From positions 1-8,078 of the forward strand of contig QEUY01000165.1 of assembly GCA_003577365.1 (NCBI GenBank): a DNA stretch of 8,078 nt, read 5' to 3'. The notes beneath the pieces were generated by a model. That model worked only from the letters and a program-made list of their open reading frames with translations. It did no database searches and had not been told where the DNA came from. The position numbers and the translations under genes are program-made. Positions 1 to 4,904 of the stretch are shown in pieces. This DNA comes from Chloroflexota bacterium. Its GTDB lineage: Bacteria; Chloroflexota; Anaerolineae; Caldilineales; Caldilineaceae. How positions within the stretch are numbered: position 1 is the first letter of the stretch; every line of letters starts with the position of its first letter.

Positions 1-443
1 CGCTCGACCACTTCGTCAAACGGGAACTCAAGTGTCCGGCCTATCTGCGTTTTGTGGACGACGTGGTGCTCTTTGCCGACGACAAGGCCACGCTCTGGTC
101 CTGGCGCCAGGCCCTCATCGACTTCCTGGCCGGGCGCCGGCTGACCCTCCATGAAGCTCGCTGCCACCCGCGACCGGTGAGCGAAGGCATCCCCTTTCTG
201 GGCTTTGTCGTCTATCCCCACCACCGCCGCCTCAAACAGCGCAAGGGCATCGCCTTCCAGCGGCGGCTGCGGACGCTGCTGGCCGCCTACCAGACCGGCG
301 CCATCCCGCTCGACCAAGTGACCGCATCGGTGCAGGGCTGGGTCAACCACGTGCGCTACGCCTCCACCTACGGCCTGCTCTGCTCGCTGCTCACCGGCTT
401 ACCGATCAACCAACCCAGACCCGGCAAGACCTCCGGGAGGTGA
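1..443 (+). CDS. DGR-type reverse transcriptase, C-terminal part (5' end outside window)
   Basis: The frame is open from base 3 and its start lies before the window. Visible in order are LDHFVKREL, the polymerase catalytic motif as FVDD (bases 51-62; the two aspartates bind metal), LFADDK, a segment with LHEARCHPRPVSEGIPF, the FLGFVV motif, and a thumb-like end with ASVQGWVNHVRY. This order and the short C-terminus without maturase or endonuclease domains are typical of diversity-generating retroelement RTs rather than group II intron or retron RTs. Such RTs copy the template RNA with errors at adenines and act with Avd. Two oddities are seen. The usual Tyr of the YxDD motif is Phe. The last residues (GKTSGR) and the stop are encoded by the left arm of an inverted repeat, so the original end may have been replaced. 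A GTG at 54 lies inside the catalytic motif and is not a credible start. Confidence 0.9.
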   Translation, partial: LDHFVKRELKCPAYLRFVDDVVLFADDKATLWSWRQALIDFLAGRRLTLHEARCHPRPVSEGIPFLGFVVYPHHRRLKQRKGIAFQRRLRTLLAAYQTGAIPLDQVTASVQGWVNHVRYASTYGLLCSLLTGLPINQPRPGKTSGR

Positions 444-493
444 CCAGAAGGTGCTTCGTCTGCCAGACTGTTTCTGGTCACCTCCCGGAGGTC
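428..493. repeat. 22-bp perfect inverted repeat, MITE/REP-like
   Basis: Bases 428-449 are the exact reverse complement of 472-493, with a 22-nt loop. Each arm also contains a small palindrome of the type ACCTCC-G-GGAGGT. The left arm covers the RT stop codon (441-443). No T-run follows on either strand, so it is not a classical intrinsic terminator, although it could still stall transcription between the RT gene and avd. It is more likely a small mobile palindromic element that inserted at the 3' end of the RT gene. Confidence 0.8.
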
Positions 494-549
494 GACTGAT
501 GCCGGTGCGTTGCACCTCTTCCCCACCGCCCCCAACCCACCACGAACCC

Positions 550-813
550 ATGAAAGAATCACCCATCTTCACCCGCACCCATGACCTGCTCAAGTGGCTG
601 CTGCCCGCCACCCGCAAATTCCCGCGCCAGTACCGCTACCGCAACCGCCAGGCCGAGCACCTGCTCCAGGCCGACCTGGCGCTGGCCGGGTTGCGCAAAT
701 CACTCTTGCTTTGTTATGAGTTGGATCTACTGAGCGCCGGCCAATACCGCCACGTGAGCGAACTGGCGCAGGAGGTGGGCAGGCTGCTGGGCGGCTGGCG
801 CAAGGGCCAATAA
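550..813 (+). CDS. avd: Avd-like DGR accessory protein (four-helix-bundle family), apparently shortened
   Basis: The predicted protein is 87 residues. It starts MKESPIFTRTHDLLKWLLP, the characteristic Avd opening, continues with RKFPRQYRYR, and ends with an L-rich segment containing LLSAGQYRHVSEL and EVGRLLGGW, the typical Avd end. From family knowledge, Avd is about 110-130 residues, forms a pentameric barrel of four-helix bundles, and binds the RT and template RNA. Here the usual second helix between KFPR.. and the AEHLLQADLALAGLRK helix seems missing (about 25-30 residues), without loss of frame. The ATG at 550 is chosen because the family start motif follows it; upstream in-frame codons fall in the inverted repeat. 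No Shine-Dalgarno sequence is visible. Placing avd after the RT gene is not the Bordetella phage order. Function may be lost. Confidence 0.8.
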   Translation: MKESPIFTRTHDLLKWLLPATRKFPRQYRYRNRQAEHLLQADLALAGLRKSLLLCYELDLLSAGQYRHVSELAQEVGRLLGGWRKGQ

Positions 814-815
814 GC

Positions 816-857
816 GACCCGGCCCAGGCGCCGTGTCGCAGACGCAGGGGCCGGGTC
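816..857 (+). other. Hairpin immediately after the avd stop
   Basis: A perfect 10-bp stem pairs 816-825 with 848-857 around a 22-nt loop and begins two bases after the avd TAA. No U-tract follows, so it is not a standard intrinsic terminator. It could be an mRNA 3'-end stabilising structure or part of a structured DGR RNA. Confidence 0.5.
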
Positions 858-1041
858 TCACCGATAGATGCCCGGCCGGCCCCGCCCCGCTCCCCCCACG
901 GGGAAAAGCGGTTAGAGCCGGCGCGGCCAGGACCGGGTCGCGCCATCTCTCGTTTGCGCCGCGGGGTCACGGCGGCTCTGCCGGCATGACCCATTTCTGG
1001 CTGTCAATGCTCAGAATCCACGTGCGAATCATCCCGCACCC

Positions 1042-1076
1042 AGGGTGCGTTGCACGTCTAACGTGCGATGCACCTT
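1042..1076 (+). terminator. Hairpin with short T-run, possible terminator of the RT-avd transcript
   Basis: Bases 1042-1057 pair with 1061-1076 around a 3-nt loop (CTA), with three G-T pairs. As plus-strand RNA all sixteen positions pair because the three are G-U wobbles; as minus-strand RNA they would be A-C mismatches. Only three T residues follow (1075-1077). A weak plus-strand terminator downstream of avd is plausible. An alternative is a structured RNA element next to the template region. Confidence 0.4.
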
Positions 1077-1107
1077 TGCCTCATTCCGAGCAAACCACGA
1101 AAGACAT

Positions 1108-1177
1108 GAACGACCACACACCGGAAACCCAGATTGTTGTTCCTGTTGTCAGGGTTGTTCCTGTTGCGAGCGGCCGA
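1108..1177 (-). repeat. DGR template region (TR)
   Basis: Read on the minus strand, this encodes SAARNRNNPDNRNNNLGFR, the AAC- and AGG-rich pattern typical of DGR templates. It matches the 3' end of the minus-strand NACHT-FGE gene (1337-1407). The 26 bases 1108-1133 are identical to 1337-1362, and 1166-1177 are identical to 1396-1407. Between them, across 32 template bases, 14 of 17 adenines differ in the VR and none of the 15 other bases does; the VR also has one extra base. Weak matching continues left to about 1095, as expected for the diverging IMH/IMH* border. The template is oriented opposite to RT and avd, so its RNA needs a minus-strand transcript. That could be read-through from the target gene or start at a TATACT-like box at 1280-1285, with no convincing -35. 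Homology stops at 1177, shorter than usual. Confidence 0.88.
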
Positions 1178-1191
1178 ATCGACCCGGCCCT

Positions 1192-1220
1192 GCAGCAGCG
1201 GCGCAAGGCGCCGTTGTTGC
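1192..1220 (+). other. Hairpin at the upstream edge of the TR
   Basis: Bases 1192-1204 can pair with 1208-1220 around an AAG loop. The pairs at 1195/1217 and 1198/1214 are G-U in plus-strand RNA and A-C mismatches in minus-strand RNA. The inner six base pairs are pure G-C. It sits exactly where the 5' half of the template would be expected. Confidence 0.5.
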
Positions 1221-1237
1221 CGAAATTTTTGGGCCGG

Positions 1238-1270
1238 ATCGCTGCGCTGCCACAAGGGCAGCGCAGCGAT
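1238..1270. other. 14-bp perfect hairpin between VR and TR
   Basis: Bases 1238-1251 are the exact reverse complement of 1257-1270, with a 5-nt loop (ACAAG). No T-run follows on either side. It lies about 70 bases downstream of the VR on the minus strand. DGRs often carry a GC-rich hairpin or cruciform just downstream of the VR that assists target recognition, and this is the best candidate here, although farther away than in the Bordetella phage. An alternative is a factor-dependent end for the NACHT-FGE transcript. Confidence 0.55.
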
Positions 1271-1286
1271 ATAGAATTCAGTATAT

Positions 1287-1310
1287 CAGAAACCAGCATC
1301 CAGAAACCAG
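1287..1310. repeat. Short direct repeat, 10 bp, period 14
   Basis: CAGAAACCAG occurs at 1287-1296 and again at 1301-1310, followed by the similar CAGAA at 1315-1319. It lies between the VR-containing gene and the TR, beside an A/T-rich stretch (1269-1286). No function can be assigned. Confidence 0.5.
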
Positions 1311-1323
1311 AAATCAGAACGGT

Positions 1324-3981
1324 TCACGAGAGATGGGAACGACCACACACCGGAAACCCAGAGAGTAGGGCCCCGTAGCCAGGGTCGACCCAGTCGCGAG
1401 CGGCCGAGGTCACCTCGTCCTGCCCATACCAAAACGCACCGCCGCGCAACACCTTGCCCCACTGCTCGTGATCATCCACCAGCCACTCCCACACATTGCC
1501 GCTCAACTCTTCCACCCCATAGAGGCTGGCTCCACGTGGGAAACAGCCCGCGGCGCTGGTGGCGCCAATGCCCGCCTCGGTACAGTTCGCCCGCTGCAAA
1601 TCGGCTTCGTCACCCCACGGGTAGCGCCAACTGGGTTCAGGATTTGCGTGCAATGCTGGAGCATCCGCATGGGCGAGTCCAGCGACAGTGGTCACTACCG
1701 GCGCTGCCGGTGCCTGTTTACCGCCACGGGCCGCCTTCTCCCACTCCACCTCAGTGGGCAGCCGCACCGCCAGGCCAGCCGGCAGGCCACCCTCGTTGCG
1801 CAGGCGCTCCGTCAGCCAGCGGCAGAAGGCCACCGCCTCGTACCAGCTCACCCCCACCACCGGGTGGTTGGGCAGTGTGAATGGTTCGCCCCAATCATAG
1901 GCCCGGCTGCGTGGCTCGCGCTCATAGTCTGCCTTGACCATGCCATTTTGCCAGTAACCCGCCTTTTCAGCCTCCTGCCAATAGCGCCGCACGCCATAAC
2001 CGCCAGCTGCCACAAAGTGCCCAAACTGCGCATTGGTCACCGGGTAACGCCCCATCCAGTACTCGTACGCAACTTCAACTTCGCTATTCTTCTCATCCGT
2101 ACGCCGGAACGGCCCCGCCGGGACCCGGCAGAAGTGCATGCCTTCAATTGTCATCACTTCCGGCCGCGGGTCGCCCAGCGCCGCCAGCAGCCGCCCGGCC
2201 TCGGCCCGCTCGATGGGGTTGAGCGCGCTGCGCCGCAGCAGCGTCAGCAAGCGCTCCACCACCCGCCCGGCATACACCTCTCCCCCTTCCGGGTGGCCCG
2301 CATCCTGGCGGATGGTCGCCAGCCCCACCAGCGCCGCCATGTGCGCCGACCAGAGCAGCGCCCGCCAGCCCCGTGCATCCTGCGCTGCGCCCGCGGGGCA
2401 GAGGTCATACATGAGGTCGAGCAGCGCCTCGGTGTTGCGCCGGTTGTAGAGCAACTCCTCAGCCCCCAATTGCGCCGCCAGGTGCCAGTAATCGCCCTCG
2501 GCCGCATGGCTCCAGTAGGCGCGGCCAATGCCCCGCCCCGCCACCAGCGCACAGCCGGCCAGATACTCCTGAAAGGTGCGGTGGGGAAAGGTGTAGCTCA
2601 GCGGGCGGTCGCCCTCGCCGCCACCCCGCCCCACTAGCAGCCCGGCGCGCTGGTCCACATAGTCCAAAAACTCATCGGCCAGCGCCAGGTCGCCCAGCAG
2701 CTCGCGCCGCTCCAACAGAGTCAACATCTGGTGCCGCGGCAGGTCGCTCTCCTGCTGCGCCTTCTGGCGGTGCGTCTCGTAGGCCAGCCGCTCCAACACC
2801 GGGCGCAGCTTGAGGTCGTCGCTCAGCAGCGCCTCCAGCCGCGGCGAGAGCGCCACGCCTTTGCGCCGCTGCCAGTGGCTCAGCAACACCCCCACCGCCC
2901 GGTCGTACAACCGCACTCGCTCCTTGGGCAGCCCGATGTCGCGCTGGTGGATGATGGCCATGGTCGTCAGCAACATCGGGTTGCTCGACAGTTCGTGCAG
3001 GTCCCGCATCAGCGCCGCCCGCTGCAGATCCTGGGCACGCTCCAGCGCCTTCTCCAACTCCAGCCGGCCCAACGCCGCCTGCGCCCGGTACCACGCCTCG
3101 ACGAAAACCTTGACCTTCTCTTCATCAAAGACGGCCAGCGTGTGCGCCGCAAAGCCCGGCAGCACCGTCTCCCCCACATACGAGCGCACCCGGCAGGTGA
3201 CCATCATGCGCTCGATCTGCGGATTCAGGCGCGTCAACGCCACTAGCGCCAGCCGCACCAGTTGCCGCGCCTCCTGCCCCACCTCGTCCAGCCCGTCAAA
3301 GACGGGCAACAGCTTGCCCTCGTCCAACGTCCCGTCCAGGTCGGCCGCCACATCACCACCGGCCAGCCGGGCGCTGTCGGCCCGCCACTGGTCGAGAATC
3401 GCCGCCATCAGCGCCTCATTACGCTGATCATCGTCCAGACCCGTCAGGTTCACCTTCCCCAACCGTGGGGCCAGGTCGCGCACCATGGTCACCACCGGCA
3501 GCAGGTCAGCCGGCCAGCCCGCCGGGGCCTCGGCCAGGCCCAGCCGCACTGCCGCCAGCCAGGCCGCCAGTTGGCGCACAAAGGTGGTCTTACCCCCGCC
3601 CGGCTGGCCCAACAGCACCAGCCGCCGCGCCCCCGTCGCCGCCTCCAACGCCGTCAGCGGGCGGTCATCGGTCTCGCGGCCAGGCACGGCGGCCGTACGC
3701 TGCTCCTTGCGCTGCGCCTTCTCTTCCTCGGTCAGCGGCACACGGGTCTCCGTGTCCAGCGCCACATAGACCTGGTCCAGGCTCACCTCGTCGCCGGCGC
3801 TCTCGTCACCACCCATGGCCGCCAGCGGCAACACATGGCAACGCTGGCGCAACGTCCTGAGATAGCGCTCCAGGTGCCTGCTCTTTGGCTCAAGCGGTGC
3901 GGCGTGATAGTGCTCGGCGTAAATCAAGTCGCGGCCAATGGTGGAGTTATCCATGTCCACGGCAGCGGAGCGGCCACGCAT
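1324..3981 (-). CDS. NACHT NTPase with C-terminal FGE/C-type-lectin-fold domain, DGR target
   Basis: The frame has 885 codons. Residues 1-118 form an N-terminal linker with LERYLRTL and a VSLDQVYVAL motif. Walker A is GQPGGGKTT (125-133) and Walker B is PVFDGLDEV (226-234, the NACHT-type DGLDE). VTCR follows at 261-264 and FPHRTFQEYLAG at 465-476 in the winged-helix region. A helical stretch leads to an FGE-sulfatase domain (about 613-882) with GRYPVTNAQF, PVVGVSWYEA, RLPTEVEWEKAARGG, YPWGDE, LSGNVWEW and VLRGGAFW. By family, it is a STAND sensor that oligomerises on ligand binding, and the FGE fold would be a binder rather than an enzyme. The VR forms residues 858-881. A one-base insertion there replaces the expected GFRCVVV ending by SGFPVCGRSHLS; the older frame would stop at 1314-1316. 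The start is uncertain (ATG 3981 or ATG 3954), neither with a good ribosome site. It lies 11 nt after the adaptor stop, in its -1 frame. Confidence 0.92.
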   Translation of the reverse strand: MRGRSAAVDMDNSTIGRDLIYAEHYHAAPLEPKSRHLERYLRTLRQRCHVLPLAAMGGDESAGDEVSLDQVYVALDTETRVPLTEEEKAQRKEQRTAAVPGRETDDRPLTALEAATGARRLVLLGQPGGGKTTFVRQLAAWLAAVRLGLAEAPAGWPADLLPVVTMVRDLAPRLGKVNLTGLDDDQRNEALMAAILDQWRADSARLAGGDVAADLDGTLDEGKLLPVFDGLDEVGQEARQLVRLALVALTRLNPQIERMMVTCRVRSYVGETVLPGFAAHTLAVFDEEKVKVFVEAWYRAQAALGRLELEKALERAQDLQRAALMRDLHELSSNPMLLTTMAIIHQRDIGLPKERVRLYDRAVGVLLSHWQRRKGVALSPRLEALLSDDLKLRPVLERLAYETHRQKAQQESDLPRHQMLTLLERRELLGDLALADEFLDYVDQRAGLLVGRGGGEGDRPLSYTFPHRTFQEYLAGCALVAGRGIGRAYWSHAAEGDYWHLAAQLGAEELLYNRRNTEALLDLMYDLCPAGAAQDARGWRALLWSAHMAALVGLATIRQDAGHPEGGEVYAGRVVERLLTLLRRSALNPIERAEAGRLLAALGDPRPEVMTIEGMHFCRVPAGPFRRTDEKNSEVEVAYEYWMGRYPVTNAQFGHFVAAGGYGVRRYWQEAEKAGYWQNGMVKADYEREPRSRAYDWGEPFTLPNHPVVGVSWYEAVAFCRWLTERLRNEGGLPAGLAVRLPTEVEWEKAARGGKQAPAAPVVTTVAGLAHADAPALHANPEPSWRYPWGDEADLQRANCTEAGIGATSAAGCFPRGASLYGVEELSGNVWEWLVDDHEQWGKVLRGGAFWYGQDEVTSAARDWVDPGYGALLSGFPVCGRSHLS
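1337..1407 (-). repeat. DGR variable region (VR) of the NACHT-FGE gene, with a one-base insertion
   Basis: This is the copy of the template inside the target gene, encoding SAARDWVDPGYGALLSGF where the template encodes SAARNRNNPDNRNNNLGF. All substitutions fall at template adenines. The VR is 71 bases against 70 in the TR; the most economical placement of the extra base is an A (plus-strand T) at 1366. The conserved 26 bases at 1337-1362 form the likely initiation-of-mutagenic-homing (IMH) end. Diversified-looking codons continue upstream to about 1435 (WYGQDEVT), beyond the surviving template homology. Confidence 0.87.
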
Positions 3982-4005
3982 TTCCGCTGCGTCTAGGCTT
4001 TTGGG
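3962..4005 (-). promoter_or_regulatory. Possible -1 frameshift signal at the adaptor/NACHT junction
   Basis: On the minus strand the adaptor ends GAC CCA AAA GCC TAG. The bases C CCA AAA (4005-3999) fit the X XXY YYZ slippery pattern in the adaptor frame. Eight bases later an 8-bp perfect stem (3983-3990 with 3962-3969, 13-nt loop) begins, extendable by three pairs across a bulge. A -1 slip enters the NACHT frame with no stop before its ATG. The same heptamer occurs at the paralogous junction at 5993-5999. The NACHT ATG at 3981 falls in the loop, so ordinary translational coupling is the alternative. Confidence 0.4.
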
Positions 4006-4457
4006 TCCGGCGGCCTGTCCACCCCGGCGCGCACACCTCGAATATCGACATCACCGGTAAATTCACCTTCCTCCACCTTGACGCCGGTGCCGCTGGCCGT
4101 CACATCGGCGATCCGCAGCGCCGCAGCCTTGACCTTCTTCAGATCCACGCCAATCGCTACGGCGGCCTCTGCGCCGATCTTGCTCTGCTCCACCGCGTCG
4201 ATCAACGCCTGCGCCTGCGCCAGCAACTCCGTATCCTGCGCCGCCCCCGCCTCCTGCAAATCTTCGGCCAGCGACTCCTGCTTGGGCTTGGAGTCCGGCT
4301 TCTTCTCCACCGCCTCCAGCCCCACAGCGCCATACTTGCGCAGGATCAACGTCTTGATGCCGGCGTAGGCATCCTTTACCGCCTGCTCCACCGTCGGCTT
4401 CAACCCGGCCGCAGCACCCAACGCCACCGCCGTCACGATCAGGGTAACCGGTTCCAT
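3993..4457 (-). CDS. Small adaptor protein (effector-associated-domain-like), solo form
   Basis: The product has 154 residues. I do not recognise a named family with certainty. It begins MEPVTLIVTAVALGAAAG and has a helical segment TVEQAVKDAYAGIKTLI, a charged linker (EKKPDSKPKQE), a helix LLAQAQALIDAVE, and a C-terminal part with alternating V/I residues (IADVTASGTG, GDVDIRGVRAG). The same plan in the same order forms residues 1-149 of the CHAT protein at 4905-6005, so the two are paralogous modules. By analogy with conflict systems it may be a homotypic adaptor coupling the NACHT sensor to effectors; this is inference. The ATG at 4457 is chosen over an upstream GTG at 4589 because an excellent Shine-Dalgarno sequence precedes it and the paralog starts at the same position. 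It is the first gene of a minus-strand operon with the NACHT-FGE gene. Confidence 0.82.
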   Translation of the reverse strand: MEPVTLIVTAVALGAAAGLKPTVEQAVKDAYAGIKTLILRKYGAVGLEAVEKKPDSKPKQESLAEDLQEAGAAQDTELLAQAQALIDAVEQSKIGAEAAVAIGVDLKKVKAAALRIADVTASGTGVKVEEGEFTGDVDIRGVRAGVDRPPDPKA

Positions 4458-4463
4458 CAGGGG

Positions 4464-4472
4464 ACCTCCTTT
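4464..4472 (-). promoter_or_regulatory. Strong ribosome binding site of the adaptor gene
   Basis: Minus-strand AAAGGAGGT lies 6 bases before the ATG at 4457. It is a near-perfect Shine-Dalgarno match and decides the start of this gene. The downstream NACHT gene has nothing comparable. Confidence 0.85.
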
Positions 4473-4531
4473 GTTGCCAAGAGAACGGGAAGACCAACCC
4501 ACCACCCACGCGAGGACATCCCCACGGGAGC

Positions 4532-4548
4532 GCCGGCATCCTGCCGGC
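4532..4548. repeat. REP-like GC-rich hairpin in the adaptor leader
   Basis: GCCGGCA (4532-4538) and TGCCGGC (4542-4548) form a 7-bp perfect stem with loop TCC. Sequences of this type are common as dispersed intergenic repeats in GC-rich genomes. It falls between the promoter candidate and the ribosome site of the minus-strand operon, so it would be in its 5' leader. Confidence 0.55.
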
Positions 4549-4570
4549 CCCACCAGAGAGACGCACCCCC

Positions 4571-4600
4571 ATTCTACCTGCTCCACCACCTTCTTGTCTA
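4571..4600 (-). promoter_or_regulatory. Candidate sigma70-type promoter for the adaptor-NACHT operon
   Basis: On the minus strand TAGACA (4600-4595) is followed after 18 bases by TAGAAT (4576-4571). Each differs from consensus at one position. The predicted transcript start is about 105 bases before the adaptor ATG. It is the divergent counterpart of the plus-strand promoter at 4776-4804. No activator or operator site is evident. Confidence 0.5.
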
Positions 4601-4631
4601 TCCTGATGCCAGCTTGGAAGCCGGAGTCTTA

Positions 4632-4725
4632 CCCCTCCCTAACTCTCCCCAGGTTGGGGAGGGAATTGTCACGGGGCAGACGAAGACTCAGTTCCTCCCC
4701 CAACCTGGGGGAGGTTAGGAGGGGG
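4632..4725. repeat. Imperfect inverted repeat of C-rich/G-rich arms, MITE-like
   Basis: Arms at about 4632-4663 and 4693-4725 are imperfect reverse complements built round CCCAGGTTGGGGAGG and CCCCCAACCTGGGGG. Each arm can also fold on itself, e.g. CCTCCCCC-AACCT-GGGGGAGG at 4694-4714. A 29-nt spacer separates them. It lies in the divergent intergenic region outside both promoter candidates and resembles small non-autonomous palindromic elements; no coding capacity is seen. Confidence 0.6.
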
Positions 4726-4775
4726 TTCGGCGGGCATTCCGGCCCCTATCCCTATTTCGTGCGACGATCCACCGC

Positions 4776-4804
4776 TTGACAACCCACCGCACCCACGCTA
4801 CACT
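4776..4804 (+). promoter_or_regulatory. Candidate sigma70-type promoter for the CHAT gene
   Basis: TTGACA (4776-4781), a perfect -35 match, is followed after 17 bases by TACACT (4799-4804), which keeps the key first TA and last T of a -10 box. The predicted start near 4811 gives a leader of about 94 bases before the ATG at 4905. This also argues against a protein start at the TTG of 4776. Confidence 0.65.
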
Positions 4805-4904
4805 TGTCACAGCGATCCTCAGTCGCTGCCACCCATCACGCCCGTCTTGCCATTGTTCAATCGTCATCTCCTGCACCTTACCTCGTTCAAGCTGTGGAGA
4901 AGCC

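Larger units (their letters stand above)
814..1107. other. Non-coding spacer between avd and the template region
   Basis: I see no credible gene here. The open frames that cross it have no family resemblance and low-complexity composition. It is very GC-rich up to about 1000. Two strong hairpins lie within it (816-857 and 1042-1076) and are listed separately. The 12-base string at 504-515 (GGTGCGTTGCAC), just before avd, recurs exactly at 1044-1055 in the second hairpin, so a short dispersed repeat is present. The left end of the template homology begins near 1095. Confidence 0.6.

Noticed and set aside
54..443. RT gene starting at the GTG of base 54
   Set aside because: The GTG is the valine of the FVDD catalytic motif, and the frame is open with RT-like sequence back to base 3.
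1..443. Group II intron or retron reverse transcriptase
   Set aside because: No maturase (X) or endonuclease domain follows, no intron RNA domain V-like hairpin was seen, and a TR/VR pair is present nearby.
833..1378. 181-codon plus-strand frame across the avd-TR-VR region
   Set aside because: Low-complexity composition, no family resemblance, and it runs antisense through both the TR and the VR.
1468..2637. 389-codon plus-strand frame
   Set aside because: It is antisense to the FGE and helical part of the well-supported NACHT-FGE gene and shows GC-frame shadow composition.
1330..3160. FGE domain of the 885-codon protein as a working formylglycine-generating or EgtB-like enzyme
   Set aside because: Fusion to a NACHT NTPase and a C-terminal VR indicate the ligand-binding lectin-fold class used by DGRs; I could not confirm catalytic residues. 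(Domain lies about 1333-2145 on the minus strand.)
4458..4589. Extension of the adaptor gene to an upstream GTG at 4589
   Set aside because: The added residues are unlike the paralog and run through the REP-like hairpin; a strong ribosome site precedes the ATG at 4457.
4776..4904. Extension of the CHAT gene to the TTG at 4776
   Set aside because: The TTG is part of a consensus -35 box with a -10 box 17 bases on; the ATG at 4905 matches the paralog's start.
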